From Gemmatimonadota bacterium (GTDB lineage: Bacteria; Gemmatimonadota; Gemmatimonadetes; Gemmatimonadales; GWC2-71-9), in NCBI GenBank assembly GCA_020351775.1, contig CP070666.1:2161701-2193722 (forward strand): a stretch of DNA of 32,022 nucleotides. The letters are read 5' to 3'. A program made the position numbers and the translations under genes. The notes under the pieces are model-generated. The model saw only the letters and a list, made by a program, of their open reading frames with translations. It did not search any database and was not told where the DNA came from. Positions 1 to 9,457 of the stretch are shown here, piece after piece; positions within the stretch are counted from its first letter, which is position 1; the number at the start of each line of letters is the position of its first letter.

Positions 1-257
1 ACGACTATGTGGTAGGGAGCGGTCGAACGCGGTCGGTCCGGGATTTGGCTGAAGTGGCATTCGGTCATGTCGGGCTCGATTGGCGGGAGCATGTGGAGGT
101 CGATCAGGCGTTCATGCGGCCGGCCGAGGTCGAGGTCCTCCAGGCCGACGCAACAAAGGCCCGCAGTGTGTTGGGTTGGGAGCCCAAGCTGAACTTCGAA
201 CAACTGGTATCGATGATGGTTGATGCAGACCTCCAGCGACTGAGTCGGGAGCGATGA
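1..257 (+). CDS. gmd: GDP-mannose 4,6-dehydratase, C-terminal part (5' end cut by window)
   Basis: The frame is open from the window edge (codons at 3-5, 6-8 and so on) and ends in TGA at 255-257, leaving about 84 residues of a protein normally about 320-350 long. The visible part begins DYVVGSG, like the DYV(V/L)ATG segment of GDP-mannose 4,6-dehydratases, and ends with the family tail: a RPAEVEVLQADATKA stretch, then LGWEPKLNFEQLV. The enzyme turns GDP-D-mannose into GDP-4-keto-6-deoxy-D-mannose in the cytoplasm, using bound NADP. The catalytic Thr, Glu, Tyr and Lys lie upstream of the window. The next gene starts inside its stop codon (ATGA) and looks like the matching reductase, which supports the call. 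Another SDR-family nucleotide-sugar dehydratase is the alternative. Confidence 0.85.
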   Translation, partial: DYVVGSGRTRSVRDLAEVAFGHVGLDWREHVEVDQAFMRPAEVEVLQADATKARSVLGWEPKLNFEQLVSMMVDADLQRLSRER

Positions 258-1204
258 AGATCCTGGTGACTGGAGCTGACGGATTCGTCGGCGCAGTGCT
301 GTCCCACCGCTTGGTGGAGCAGGGACACGAGGTCACGGGCGCTGTCCGACCGGATGGCGTAACGGACGTGGAGCGGGCGCGGCGTGAGACGCTCAGCGAC
401 CTGCAGATTGAGTACCTAGAGCTGCTGGATCCGGCTTCCATTCGAGCGGTCGCGAGCGGCAGCTGGGATGCGGTCGTCCACCTGGCAGCTCTCTCGTCTG
501 TGACGGATGCCGAGCGCGAGCCGGCGCGGGCATGGGAGGTCAATACGCTCGGCACTGCGCGTTTGGCGAATGAGTTGGGTGAGAAGAAGCTGGCCGGAGA
601 GGATCCTCTGCTCTTACTCGTTTCGACTGCTGAAGTGTATGGAGCCGGTCCGGCAGAGCTGCGGAGTGAGTCCGACCCGGTGAACCCGGTATCTCCCTAT
701 GCCGCGTCGAAGCTTGGCGCCGAAATCGCCGCACTCGAAGTACACCGCCGCACAGGGCTCAGAGTGGTGGTGGCGAGAACGTTTCCCCACACCGGACCCG
801 GGCAGGACACGCGATTCGTGGCGCCGGCTTTTCTCGAGCGTATTCGGTTCGCCCGGAAGATCGGAGCGCCGGTGGTCAAGGTAGGGAGGATCGACCCGGT
901 GCGCGAGTTCATGCATGTCGCTGATGTCGCCAGAGCGTATGCGGCCATGATCGAGCAGGGCCGCTCGGGGCAGGTGTACAACGTTTCCTGCGGGCGGGCC
1001 GTGTCCATCAAGGAGCTCTTCTTCATGCTGTCAGATGCGCTCGGGCATCGAGTCATTCCGGAGAGCGATCACGATTTGATTCGGCCTGTCGACATTCCGC
1101 ACCTGGTGGGAGACAGCACCAAGCTGAGGGACGAGACCGGATGGCAGCCCCGCATGACGTTGGAAGAGACGATCAGAGAGATGGTGGATGCCGAAACGGA
1201 CTGA
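254..1204 (+). CDS. rmd: GDP-4-keto-6-deoxy-D-mannose reductase (GDP-D-rhamnose synthase)
   Basis: A 316-residue extended short-chain dehydrogenase. The NAD(P)-binding TGADGFVG lies at residues 6-13, STAEVYG at 124-130 supplies the catalytic Ser/Thr region, and the Tyr-x3-Lys pair is Y149/K153 in SPYAASK. The C-terminal part ([20 protein letters not shown]) matches the Rmd pattern of a proline- and aspartate-containing loop before the LR..TGW motif. Its role would be reduction of the 4-keto group made by Gmd to give GDP-D-rhamnose, a building block of LPS or exopolysaccharide. It overlaps gmd by four bases (ATGA), so the two are translationally coupled, and it overlaps carB by 17 bases. A GDP-fucose or GDP-talose synthase is possible; the C-terminal pattern favours Rmd. 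Confidence 0.8.
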   Translation: MKILVTGADGFVGAVLSHRLVEQGHEVTGAVRPDGVTDVERARRETLSDLQIEYLELLDPASIRAVASGSWDAVVHLAALSSVTDAEREPARAWEVNTLGTARLANELGEKKLAGEDPLLLLVSTAEVYGAGPAELRSESDPVNPVSPYAASKLGAEIAALEVHRRTGLRVVVARTFPHTGPGQDTRFVAPAFLERIRFARKIGAPVVKVGRIDPVREFMHVADVARAYAAMIEQGRSGQVYNVSCGRAVSIKELFFMLSDALGHRVIPESDHDLIRPVDIPHLVGDSTKLRDETGWQPRMTLEETIREMVDAETD

Positions 1205-4200
1205 TCTCGACACGATCCTCCTGATCGGGTCAGGCCCGATCGTAATTGGCCAGGCGGCCGAGTTCGACTATTCGGGCACTCAGGCAGTCAAGGCGCTCAA
1301 GGAGGAGGGATACCGGGTAGTGCTGGTGAACTCGAACCCGGCAACCATCATGACTGATCCGGAACTGGCAGATCGGACCTACGTCGAACCCGTGACACCT
1401 GAGTGGGTTACCAACGTGATCGAGCGGGAACGCCCCGACGCCTTACTTCCGACGATGGGCGGCCAGACGGCTCTCAACGTTGCGATGGAGCTGACGCGGG
1501 ACGGGACGCTCGAGCGGTTCGGGGTCGAGCTGATCGGCGCAGACGAGCGGGCCATCAGATTGGCGGAGGACCGGTTCGAGTTCACCCAGGCGATGCAGCG
1601 CATCGGTCTTGCCGTGCCGAGAGGTAGAACGGTTGGTACCGTGGCAGACGGACTCGCTGCAATCGAGGAGGTCGGGTATCCGGCCATCATCAGGCCCTCG
1701 TTCACGCTGGGGGGCACCGGCGGTGGAGTCGCCTACAACGTCGAGGAATACGAAGTTCAACTCCGGACGGCTCTGGATCTGTCACCGGTGACCACAGCAC
1801 TTGTGGAGCAGTCGGTCCTGGGATGGAAGGAGTTCGAACTCGAAGTTATGCGGGATGGTCGTGACAACGTGGTGATCGTCTGCTCCATCGAGAATTTCGA
1901 TCCTATGGGTGTACATACGGGTGACTCGATAACCGTCGCCCCGGCCATGACTCTGACCGACCGTGAGTACCAGGTGATGCGTGATGCCGCGATCGCCATC
2001 ATCCGTGAGGTGGGCGTCGACGCTGGCGGGTGCAATATCCAGTTCGCGGTGAGTCCCGAGAATGGCGAGATGCTGGTGATTGAGATGAATCCGCGGGTAT
2101 CACGATCATCTGCGCTGGCGTCCAAGGCTACGGGTTTCCCCATTGCACGTATCGGCACCAAGATCGCCGTTGGCTATTCGCTGGACGAGCTTCCCAACGA
2201 TATCACGAAGAGCACACCGGCTTCGTTCGAGCCGGTGTTGGACTATGTCGTGGTCAAGTTCCCCCGCTTCGCTTTCGAGAAGTTCCCGTATGCCGACACT
2301 ACTCTGACTACGCAGATGAAATCGGTGGGCGAGTCGATGGCGATCGGGCGCACGTTTAAAGAGGCGTTTCAGAAGGGCGTGCGTGCACTGGAAGTCGATC
2401 GCCCTGGCTGGACATCCGGGGCGACACCGGCAGACGATGGACTGGAGTCGGACGATCTCGAATCACTGCGCCTCGCTCTACGGGTTCCAAGCCGCGACAG
2501 AGTGTTCCAGATCAAGCGGGCGCTCCAGGCCGGGCTGTCGGTTCAGGAGGTCGGGTCCCTGACCCGAATCGACGAGTGGTTTCTGCAGCAACTCGATGAG
2601 TTGGTGCAGTCCGAGCGGATGTTCCGCGCAGCCGGAGAGGTCGACTCCGATCTGATTCGGAGGATGAAACGGCTCGGTTTCTCGGACCGGCAGCTCGCGG
2701 ATCTGCGCGGTGTCAGCGAAGCTGACATGCGACAGCTGCGCTGGGATCTCGGGGTCAGCCCGAGCTACAAGGTGGTGGACACATGCGCTGGTGAGTTTCC
2801 CGCCGCCACGCCCTATTACTACTCTTCGTACGATGATGAGAACGAATCGGAGCCGATGGGCAAGACAGGTGTCGTCATCCTTGGGAGTGGTCCCAATCGT
2901 ATCGGTCAGGGTGTGGAGTTCGACTACTGTTGTGTCCGCGCCGGGCTGGCGTTTCGTGAGATGGGCTACAAGACCATCATGATAAACTCCAACCCGGAGA
3001 CCGTATCCACGGACTTTGACATATCTGACAAGCTCTACTTCGAGCCCCTGACGTTGGAGGACGTGGTCGAGATCGTGCGGCTGGAGCAGCCGACGGGGGT
3101 GGTGGTGCAGCTCGGCGGGCAGACACCGTTGAAGCTCACGAAGGCCATGGAGGCTGCGGGCGTCGCCATCCTGGGCACCAGTCCAGAAGCGATCGACATA
3201 GCGGAAGACCGCGAGAGGTTCGAGGCCTTATCGCGCGAGTTGGGCGTCACGCAACCGGCCAACGGTACTGTCACGGACGTCGCAGCTGCGGTAGCGGTAG
3301 CGGAGCGTATCGGGTACCCGGTTCTCGTCCGACCGTCGTATGTGTTGGGTGGGCGAGCGATGGAGATCGTATACGACGAACAGTCGTTACGTGCCTATTT
3401 CGCACGCGCGGTCCAAGCTTCGCCGGAACACCCGGTGCTAATCGATTCGTTTCTCGAGGATGCGTTCGAAGCTGACGTGGATGCGATCAGCGATGGCAAG
3501 CGCTGTGTGATAGGTGGTGTGATGCAGCACATCGAGGACGCGGGGATCCACTCCGGTGATTCGGCCTGCGTGCTGCCATCGTATCTGATCGAGGAGAATG
3601 CGGTAGAGGAGATGCGACGGCACACCAAGGAATTCGCAAGCGCGCTGGGAGTAGTAGGCCTAATCAACGTGCAGTATGCGGTGAAGGACGGAGTTGTCTA
3701 CGTACTTGAGGTGAATCCCCGCGGCTCGCGGACGGTTCCATTCGTCAGCAAAGCGACAGGCGTGTCGATGGCCAAGCTGGCGGCCGCCGTCATGGTCGGC
3801 CGCAGTTTAGACGAGCTGGGCCTGCAGGACCTCATGACGCTGCCCTACGTCGCTGTGAAGGAAGCGGTGTTCCCGTTCACCAAGCTTCCCAATGTCGATA
3901 CCCTGCTGGGACCTGAGATGCGGTCCACCGGCGAGGTGATGGGCCTGGCCGATAGCTTCGGAATGGCGTTTGCCAAGGCGCAGGCAGCGACTGACGGTCC
4001 CCTGCCGCTGGAAGGCTCGGTGTTCGTCACCGTGAACGATCGCGACAAGCCCACGGTGACGCCGATTGTGCGCCGCTTTCACGAGATGGGCTTCCGCATC
4101 CTCGCAACAGAGGGTAACGCGAAGTACTTGCGAGCCCGCGGCATACCAGTAGAGCGCGTACTGAAGGTGTACGAGGGCCGCCCCAACGCTGTGGATCTCA

Positions 4201-4487
4201 TCGTATCCGGTGAAGTTCAACTGCTGATCAATACTCCACTCGGCAAGATGACACAGCGAGACGACTACATCATACGGAGGACGGCGCTACAGCATGCGGT
4301 ACCGTATGCGACTACGATGTCGGCTGCGAATGCGGCCTGTGACGCAGTGCTGGCGTTGCGTAGTCGGCGCGGGAGCGTACGCTGCCTCCAGGAATGGTAT
4401 GAGTTTGCCGGTCAGCAGGAGGAATCCGTGTGGCATGGCAAGTCAACGGTACTGCTCACAAGTGAGTCAGACCGCGATTCTCGATGA
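1188..4487 (+). CDS. carB: Carbamoyl-phosphate synthase large chain
   Basis: 1099 residues, slightly longer than the usual 1070-1080 because of a 25-30 residue polar tail. The protein shows the duplicated architecture: first ATP-grasp half with [18 protein letters not shown] near residue 13, a helical oligomerisation segment from about 400 to 550, second ATP-grasp half with [18 protein letters not shown] near 565, and a C-terminal MGS-like allosteric domain from about 940 ([10 protein letters not shown], then LLINTPLGK). It makes carbamoyl phosphate from bicarbonate, ATP and ammonia delivered by the small subunit, for pyrimidine and arginine synthesis. It starts inside rmd and ends overlapping murB by four bases (ATGA). 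No carA is present in the window, so the glutaminase subunit must be encoded elsewhere. Confidence 0.97.
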   Translation: MPKRTDLDTILLIGSGPIVIGQAAEFDYSGTQAVKALKEEGYRVVLVNSNPATIMTDPELADRTYVEPVTPEWVTNVIERERPDALLPTMGGQTALNVAMELTRDGTLERFGVELIGADERAIRLAEDRFEFTQAMQRIGLAVPRGRTVGTVADGLAAIEEVGYPAIIRPSFTLGGTGGGVAYNVEEYEVQLRTALDLSPVTTALVEQSVLGWKEFELEVMRDGRDNVVIVCSIENFDPMGVHTGDSITVAPAMTLTDREYQVMRDAAIAIIREVGVDAGGCNIQFAVSPENGEMLVIEMNPRVSRSSALASKATGFPIARIGTKIAVGYSLDELPNDITKSTPASFEPVLDYVVVKFPRFAFEKFPYADTTLTTQMKSVGESMAIGRTFKEAFQKGVRALEVDRPGWTSGATPADDGLESDDLESLRLALRVPSRDRVFQIKRALQAGLSVQEVGSLTRIDEWFLQQLDELVQSERMFRAAGEVDSDLIRRMKRLGFSDRQLADLRGVSEADMRQLRWDLGVSPSYKVVDTCAGEFPAATPYYYSSYDDENESEPMGKTGVVILGSGPNRIGQGVEFDYCCVRAGLAFREMGYKTIMINSNPETVSTDFDISDKLYFEPLTLEDVVEIVRLEQPTGVVVQLGGQTPLKLTKAMEAAGVAILGTSPEAIDIAEDRERFEALSRELGVTQPANGTVTDVAAAVAVAERIGYPVLVRPSYVLGGRAMEIVYDEQSLRAYFARAVQASPEHPVLIDSFLEDAFEADVDAISDGKRCVIGGVMQHIEDAGIHSGDSACVLPSYLIEENAVEEMRRHTKEFASALGVVGLINVQYAVKDGVVYVLEVNPRGSRTVPFVSKATGVSMAKLAAAVMVGRSLDELGLQDLMTLPYVAVKEAVFPFTKLPNVDTLLGPEMRSTGEVMGLADSFGMAFAKAQAATDGPLPLEGSVFVTVNDRDKPTVTPIVRRFHEMGFRILATEGNAKYLRARGIPVERVLKVYEGRPNAVDLIVSGEVQLLINTPLGKMTQRDDYIIRRTALQHAVPYATTMSAANAACDAVLALRSRRGSVRCLQEWYEFAGQQEESVWHGKSTVLLTSESDRDSR

Positions 4488-5416
4488 AGTGGCTTGTGGA
4501 AACCCTTGCATCCCGAGTGGCTGGCCCCGTGCGGTTCGACGAACCGCTGGCGCAGTACACGACGTATCGGATCGGAGGTCCCGCGAGGGCGCTGGTGGTG
4601 CCGCGTTCGACGGAAGACGTGGTTGCAGTATTGCAGTTCTGCAATGAGGCAGCCGTCAGGTGGCTGCCGCTTGGTCTCGGTTCCAATGTCCTTATCGACG
4701 ACGCTGGTTTCGATGGCGTGGTGATCCGGCTGGGGAAGGGGAGCGACTGGATTGAGGAGGTCGATGAGGATCCCGAAATCTGGCGCGTGGGTGCGGGCAT
4801 GCCGACACCGCGCCTCGCCCGCTCGACAGCGCGGGCCGGTCTCTCGGGAATCCATCGGTTGGTCGGGGTCCCTGGGACTGTGGGTGGCGGAGTGGTCATG
4901 AACTCCGGCGCCCACGGGCAGGAGTTCAGCCAGACGGTAGCGAAGGTCGACGTGGTGGGGCCAGGTGGGACCGTGGAGACGATACCGGGCAGTGACGTCA
5001 CTTGGAGGTATCGCGATAGCGGCATCGCCGGAGTAGTAGTGACTGCTGCGACTTTTAGGTTCACGCCGGGTGACCCGGCGGTGTTGAATCGGGAGATCCA
5101 ACGCAACCTCGCCTGGCGCAAGAAAGGGACGCCGTTTGACAAACCCTGCTGTGGCTCCGTCTTCCGCAACCCCAGGGGATCAGATCGCAGCGCGGGGCAG
5201 TTGATCGACGGCGCTGGGATGAAGGGGCTTCGGATTGGTGGAGCGCAGGTATCGCCGCTGCATGCCAACTACATTGTCAACACAGGTGGAGCCACCGCTA
5301 CGGATGTGAAGGCCGTAATCGGCACGGTACGAGAGAAGGTAGAGAAAGAGTATGGTATAGAACTCGAGCTCGAGGTCCGGATTGTCGATCAGAGGGGGAG
5401 TGATCCAGATGGCTGA
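4484..5416 (+). CDS. murB: UDP-N-acetylmuramate dehydrogenase (UDP-N-acetylenolpyruvoylglucosamine reductase)
   Basis: 310 residues. It has the FAD-binding fold with TTYRIGGPA (26-34) and LGLGSNVL (63-70), the [15 protein letters not shown] segment (129-143), and the active-site parts: Arg177 in WRYRDS, catalytic Ser225 in GSVFRNP, and Glu297 in the C-terminal ELEVRI. The GSVFRNP form and lack of an extra loop suggest a type II MurB. It reduces the enolpyruvyl group of UDP-GlcNAc-enolpyruvate with NADPH to give UDP-MurNAc, the second committed step of peptidoglycan synthesis. The start is an ATGA overlap with carB. It is notable for sitting outside a mur/fts cluster and just before genes that also draw on UDP-GlcNAc. 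Confidence 0.96.
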   Translation: MKWLVETLASRVAGPVRFDEPLAQYTTYRIGGPARALVVPRSTEDVVAVLQFCNEAAVRWLPLGLGSNVLIDDAGFDGVVIRLGKGSDWIEEVDEDPEIWRVGAGMPTPRLARSTARAGLSGIHRLVGVPGTVGGGVVMNSGAHGQEFSQTVAKVDVVGPGGTVETIPGSDVTWRYRDSGIAGVVVTAATFRFTPGDPAVLNREIQRNLAWRKKGTPFDKPCCGSVFRNPRGSDRSAGQLIDGAGMKGLRIGGAQVSPLHANYIVNTGGATATDVKAVIGTVREKVEKEYGIELELEVRIVDQRGSDPDG

Positions 5417-5999
5417 CTATTTCGTGCACGAGAGCTCGTACGTGGACGACGGAGCCGAGGTAGGCCATGGCACCAAGGTCTGGCATTTTTGCCACGTCAT
5501 GCCTGGTGCCAAAATCGGTGAGGGGTGTAGCTTGGGCCAGAACGTGGTGGTCATGCCGGGGACCAGGATCGGCAACAACGTCAAGATCCAGAACAACGTC
5601 TCGATCTACGAGGGGGTGGTATTGGAGGACGACGTCTTTTGCGGTCCCTCGTGTGTGTTCACCAACGTCGGCACGCCGCGGTCTCATGTATCTCGCAAGG
5701 GCGAATACGAGCGGACCTTGGTCAAGCGGGGTGCATCGATCGGGGCCAACGCAACCGTTGTGTGCGGCGTCACGCTGGGCGAGTACTCGTTCATCGGCGC
5801 CGGTGCCGTGGTAACTGCAGATGTTCCGGCGTATGGCCTAATGGTGGGCGTACCGGCGCGTCGCGTCGGCTGGATGTGCTACTGCGGCGAGCGGCTCCGG
5901 CCGAGCAACGGAATCGGTGGATGCAAGCGCTGTGGACGTGCATACCGCGAGGATCGGGGGCAGCTGGTGTCGATTGACCCACCCGCCGCGGCTTTGTAA
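5409..5999 (+). CDS. wbpD: UDP-2-acetamido-3-amino-2,3-dideoxy-glucuronate N-acetyltransferase (WbpD/WlbB type)
   Basis: 196 residues from ATG 5409, which follows a GAGGGGGAG Shine-Dalgarno and overlaps murB by eight bases; a TTG 27 bases upstream is less likely. The protein is a left-handed beta-helix acyltransferase of hexapeptide repeats, with the family signatures KVWHFCHVMPGA, LGQNVVVMPG, NNVKIQNNVSIYEGV, DDVFCGPSCVFTNV, LVKRGASIGANATVVCG and FIGAGAVVT. It would use acetyl-CoA to acetylate the 3-amino group made by the next gene product. The C-terminal tail carries a Cys-x-Cys then Cys-x2-Cys pattern (CYCG, CKRCG) that looks like a small zinc ribbon; similar tails occur in the family. 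Context with wbpE and wbpA supports the substrate. Confidence 0.85.
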   Translation: MADYFVHESSYVDDGAEVGHGTKVWHFCHVMPGAKIGEGCSLGQNVVVMPGTRIGNNVKIQNNVSIYEGVVLEDDVFCGPSCVFTNVGTPRSHVSRKGEYERTLVKRGASIGANATVVCGVTLGEYSFIGAGAVVTADVPAYGLMVGVPARRVGWMCYCGERLRPSNGIGGCKRCGRAYREDRGQLVSIDPPAAAL

Positions 6000-6032
6000 G
6001 TTGACAAGTTTCAAATACTTGGACCAGTTGAC

Positions 6033-7145
6033 ATGATTCCTTTACTGGACCTCAGGGCCCAGTTTGAGACCATAAAAGAGGACGTTGTCGCCGCCATTCT
6101 CCAGGTGGCCGAAAGCCAGCGATTCATCATGGGTGAGCCGGTTGCCAAGCTGGAGGGGGCTGTTGCGGCGTATGTCGGCACTCCGTTTGCGGTCGCTTGT
6201 GCCAGTGGCACCGACGCCCTCCTGCTCTCGCTCAAGACGCTTGAACTCGAACCGCGTGACGAAGTCATCACGACGGCCTTCACGTTCTTTGCCACCGCTG
6301 GAGCGATCCACAACGCCGGCGGCAAACCAGTCTTTGTGGACATCGATCCGGCGACATTCAACATCGACCCAGCCCACGTCGAGGCTGCCGTAACTCCTCG
6401 CACCAAGGCGGTTGTGCCGGTACACCTGTTTGGCCAAATGGCTGCAATTGAGAAGCTGCGCCCGCTGTGTGAAGAACACGGACTCGCTTTGATCGAGGAC
6501 GCGGCGCAAGCCATCGGCGCTCGACGCAAGATCGGTGGTGAGTGGTGCATGGCAGGTCGGCTCGGAACCACCGGAGCCTTCTCGTTCTTCCCCTCCAAGA
6601 ACCTGGGCGGTTGGGGAGATGGAGGAATCATTACGACGCGCGATGCTCAGCTAGCGGAACGCTTGGCCAGACTGCGGACGCACGGTGGTGCCAAGCAATA
6701 CCATCACGAAGAAGTCGGAACCAATAGCAGGCTGGATACGCTGCAGGCAGCGGTGCTGCTTGCGAAGCTGCCACGGCTGGATGACTGGAACGCTGCGCGG
6801 AGGAGACACGCAGAGGTCTACGCTGAAGGCTTGGCGGATGTCCCCGGCGTGCGTACGCCGCAGACGGATGGGGCCAACGAGCACGTCTACAATCAGTACA
6901 CCGTGCGGGCAGAGAGGCGGGACGAGCTCCGGTCGTACCTCAGCGATCGCGGCATCGGTTCGGCGGTGTACTATCCGCGGGCCCTACATTTACAGCCCTG
7001 CTTCGAACACCTCGGGTACAATCGCGGGTCGCTGCCAGAGACGGAGCGCGCGTGCGACGAAGTGCTTTCCCTGCCGGTTTACCCCGAGCTGACTCGGGAA
7101 CAGCAGGAGACCGTAATCACGGCAATCCAGGAGTTTGGCGCGTGA
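6033..7145 (+). CDS. wbpE: DegT/DnrJ/EryC1/StrS family sugar aminotransferase (probable WbpE)
   Basis: 370 residues, normal for PLP-dependent nucleotide-sugar aminotransferases. It starts MIPLLDLRAQ, has the CASGTDAL phosphate-binding motif (57-64), Asp156 in IEDAAQAIGA contacting the PLP ring nitrogen, and the Schiff-base Lys189 in SFFPSKNLGGWGDGG. In the WbpE reaction it transfers an amino group from glutamate to the 3-keto sugar UDP-GlcNAc(3-keto)A. The 33-base spacer before it (6000-6032) is the largest gap in the first 19 kb and AT-rich, and no clear Shine-Dalgarno precedes the ATG. Sequence alone does not separate WbpE from other 3-aminotransferases such as QdtB or FdtB; the neighbours wbpD and wbpA make WbpE the best reading. 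Confidence 0.85.
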   Translation: MIPLLDLRAQFETIKEDVVAAILQVAESQRFIMGEPVAKLEGAVAAYVGTPFAVACASGTDALLLSLKTLELEPRDEVITTAFTFFATAGAIHNAGGKPVFVDIDPATFNIDPAHVEAAVTPRTKAVVPVHLFGQMAAIEKLRPLCEEHGLALIEDAAQAIGARRKIGGEWCMAGRLGTTGAFSFFPSKNLGGWGDGGIITTRDAQLAERLARLRTHGGAKQYHHEEVGTNSRLDTLQAAVLLAKLPRLDDWNAARRRHAEVYAEGLADVPGVRTPQTDGANEHVYNQYTVRAERRDELRSYLSDRGIGSAVYYPRALHLQPCFEHLGYNRGSLPETERACDEVLSLPVYPELTREQQETVITAIQEFGA

Positions 7146-8155
7146 CAGGGGTTCGCGTTGCAACAATAGGGGCTGGTAACTGGGGTCGCAATCACGTGCG
7201 CAACTTGGCCATGCTCCCCGAAGCCGAGTTGGTGGCTGTGTGTGATACGAGCGAACAGCGGCGCCGTGCGACACAACGGCAGTATCCTGCGGTTCACGTG
7301 ACAGAAGACTACGCGGAGGCACTGGACCTGGCCGAAGCGGTGGTAATCGCCACGCCCGCCACGAGTCACGCTACGCTCGCGATACAGGCAATCGAGCGGG
7401 GACTGCCGGTGCTGGTGGAGAAGCCCCTAGCGCTGTCGGTCCGGGAGGCCGAATGCGTTGCCGAGCTCTCTGAATCGCGAGGGGTGCCGGTGGTCACCGG
7501 ACATCTGCTGCTGTTCCACTCGGCGATCGAAAGACTGGCTCAGTTGATCGGGTCGGGGGATCTGGGTGATCTGTACTATTTGTACAGTCAGCGAGTAAAC
7601 CTGGGTCAGGTCAGACCAGACGAGAACGCATTATGGAGTTTTGGGCCCCACGACGTGGCGGTGGCACTCCACTTGCTCGGGAGCGCACCCGTGAGAGTCG
7701 CGGCACAGGGGAGGAGCTATCTCCAGCCGGGCATCGAGGATGTGGTCTTCATGAACATGGATTTCGCATCCGGGCTCATGGCCCATGTTCAGATGTCATG
7801 GCTGGATCCACACAAAGAAAGGCGATTGACGGTGGTCGGATCGGAGAAGATGGTGGTTTTCGATGACATGCAGAGTAGGGAAAAGCTGAAGATCTACGAC
7901 AAGGGTGTGGATCGCCCACCCGACTATTCCTCCTATGGCGAAAGCTTGTCGGTCCGTGAAGGAGACATTGCCATTCCTAGGGTGCCCAATGTGGAGCCGT
8001 TGGCTGCCGAGCTGCGACACTTCCTGGCGGTTGTCAGAGGGAGGGAGCAATCGCGCACCCCGGCATCCGACGGAGTCGCGGTCGTTCGCGTGCTGGAAGC
8101 CGCATCGCAATCACTCGTCACGGGCGGCATTGCCGTCGATCTTTCCGTCCCCTAG
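7142..8155 (+). CDS. Gfo/Idh/MocA family oxidoreductase, probable UDP-GlcNAcA 3-dehydrogenase
   Basis: 337 residues from GTG 7142, which overlaps the wbpE stop (GTGA). An in-frame start 90 bases upstream would lie inside wbpE and add a low-complexity segment, so it is rejected. The Rossmann motif GAGNWG is at 10-15, IATPATSH at 69-76, and the family's EKP at 93-95; a histidine in FGPHDV lies in the expected active-site helix. Between the aminotransferase and wbpA it should oxidise C3 of UDP-GlcNAcA, the WbpB/WlbA step. However, GAGNWGRNH and FGPHD belong to an MviM-like branch rather than the classical WbpB branch as I remember it (AAGYIAPRH), so no gene symbol is given. It may be a non-orthologous enzyme for the same step. 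Confidence 0.75.
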   Translation: MTGVRVATIGAGNWGRNHVRNLAMLPEAELVAVCDTSEQRRRATQRQYPAVHVTEDYAEALDLAEAVVIATPATSHATLAIQAIERGLPVLVEKPLALSVREAECVAELSESRGVPVVTGHLLLFHSAIERLAQLIGSGDLGDLYYLYSQRVNLGQVRPDENALWSFGPHDVAVALHLLGSAPVRVAAQGRSYLQPGIEDVVFMNMDFASGLMAHVQMSWLDPHKERRLTVVGSEKMVVFDDMQSREKLKIYDKGVDRPPDYSSYGESLSVREGDIAIPRVPNVEPLAAELRHFLAVVRGREQSRTPASDGVAVVRVLEAASQSLVTGGIAVDLSVP

Positions 8156-8167
8156 CCACGCACTGCT

Positions 8168-9457
8168 ATGAACACGCAATCGGATCTCATCGCTAAGGCT
8201 CAAGACAGGTCGGCGTTGTTCGGAGTCGTGGGCCTGGGGTACGTCGGTCTCCCGTTGGTGGTCGAGCTGGCTGCGGCGGGATACAAGGTTCTCGGATTGG
8301 ATGTCAGTCAAGATGTGGTAGACAGCGTGAACCGAGGCCGTTCGCACGTCCAGGACGTTCCCAGCGAGCGCCTCAGCGAGTTGGTTGCCTCGGATCGCGT
8401 GTCTGCCACAACCGCGATGGAGCGTCTGTCGGAGGTTGATGCGATAAGCATCTGCGTGCCGACGCCGCTGTCGAAGACGAAGGATCCCGATGTTTCCTAT
8501 GTAATTGCATCCGCGGAGTCGGTGGCACGCACGATACGGGCCGGCCAGGTCGTCATTCTCGAGAGCACCACGTACCCTGGCACTACTAGAGAACTGCTGT
8601 TGCCGAAAATCGAGGCGGCGGGCCTCACGGTGGGCGAGAATGTGTTCCTCGCCTTCAGCCCCGAGCGAGTCGACCCCGGCAACCCCACATGGCAGACCCG
8701 GAACACGCCGAAGGTCGTCGGCGGGATGACCGAGCCTTGCCGGGAGGTCGTACTGGCGCTGTACGATCCGGTCTTCGACACGCTCGTGCCCGTTTCGTCT
8801 CCCGAAGCGGCTGAACTCGTCAAGCTACTGGAAAACACGTTTCGCAGTATCAACATCGGTCTCGTCAACGAAATGGCGATCGTGTGCGACAAGCTGGGCG
8901 TCGACGTTTGGGAAGTGATCGAAGCGGCAGCCACGAAACCGTTTGGCTTCATGAAGTTTACCCCGGGGCCGGGGCTCGGAGGTCATTGCATTCCCATTGA
9001 TCCTCACTATCTCGCCTGGAAGATGCGAGGGCTCAACTATCGGACCCGGTTCATCGATGTTGCCAGCGAAGTCAACTCGGAGATGCCGGCGTTCTGGGTG
9101 CGCAAGGTTGCCGAGGGATTGAATGAGGATGCCAAGGCGCTGCGTGGTGCGAATGTTCTGGTGTTGGGTGTCGCATACAAGCCCGACATCGACGATGTGA
9201 GGGAGAGCCCGGCGTTGGACATCATTCGGCTGCTCCAGCAGCAGGGAGCCGAAGTAAGCTACCACGATCCCTATGTGCCGGAAGTGACCGAGAGCGGGGT
9301 GAGCCTACGTTCGGTACCGCTCTCATCAGAAGAACTCGGTCGCGCCGACTGCGTCGTGATCGTGACGGACCACTCTTCAATCGACTATGATGGTCTTCGC
9401 AAAGGTGCTCGAAGGGTGGTGGACACACGTAATGCACTCAAACGGAGGAAACCGTGA
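8168..9457 (+). CDS. wbpA: UDP-N-acetyl-D-glucosamine 6-dehydrogenase
   Basis: 429 residues of the UDP-glucose/GDP-mannose dehydrogenase superfamily. The NAD-binding GLGYVG is at 22-27, CVPTPLSKTKDPD follows near 98-110, FSPERVDPGNP near 172, and the catalytic Cys274 sits in GLGGHCIPIDP. The PTPL..KDPD and SPERVDPGN signatures are those of WbpA/Cap5O-like enzymes acting on UDP-GlcNAc rather than UDP-glucose. It oxidises C6 twice to give UDP-GlcNAcA, the entry step of the diacetamido-uronate route. The gene begins 12 bases after the oxidoreductase and overlaps ugd by four bases. A UDP-ManNAc dehydrogenase (WecC type) is the main alternative, but no WecB epimerase is present. Confidence 0.88.
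   Translation: MNTQSDLIAKAQDRSALFGVVGLGYVGLPLVVELAAAGYKVLGLDVSQDVVDSVNRGRSHVQDVPSERLSELVASDRVSATTAMERLSEVDAISICVPTPLSKTKDPDVSYVIASAESVARTIRAGQVVILESTTYPGTTRELLLPKIEAAGLTVGENVFLAFSPERVDPGNPTWQTRNTPKVVGGMTEPCREVVLALYDPVFDTLVPVSSPEAAELVKLLENTFRSINIGLVNEMAIVCDKLGVDVWEVIEAAATKPFGFMKFTPGPGLGGHCIPIDPHYLAWKMRGLNYRTRFIDVASEVNSEMPAFWVRKVAEGLNEDAKALRGANVLVLGVAYKPDIDDVRESPALDIIRLLQQQGAEVSYHDPYVPEVTESGVSLRSVPLSSEELGRADCVVIVTDHSSIDYDGLRKGARRVVDTRNALKRRKP

Noticed and set aside
4456..5268. 270-codon - strand open frame opposite murB
   Set aside because: It mirrors murB codon use, is rich in Pro, Ser and Arg, and has no motif; murB has intact catalytic residues.
6001..6029. TTGACA at 6001-6006 as a promoter for wbpE
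   Set aside because: No -10-like hexamer is found at 15-19 bases; the AT-rich spacer alone is not enough evidence.
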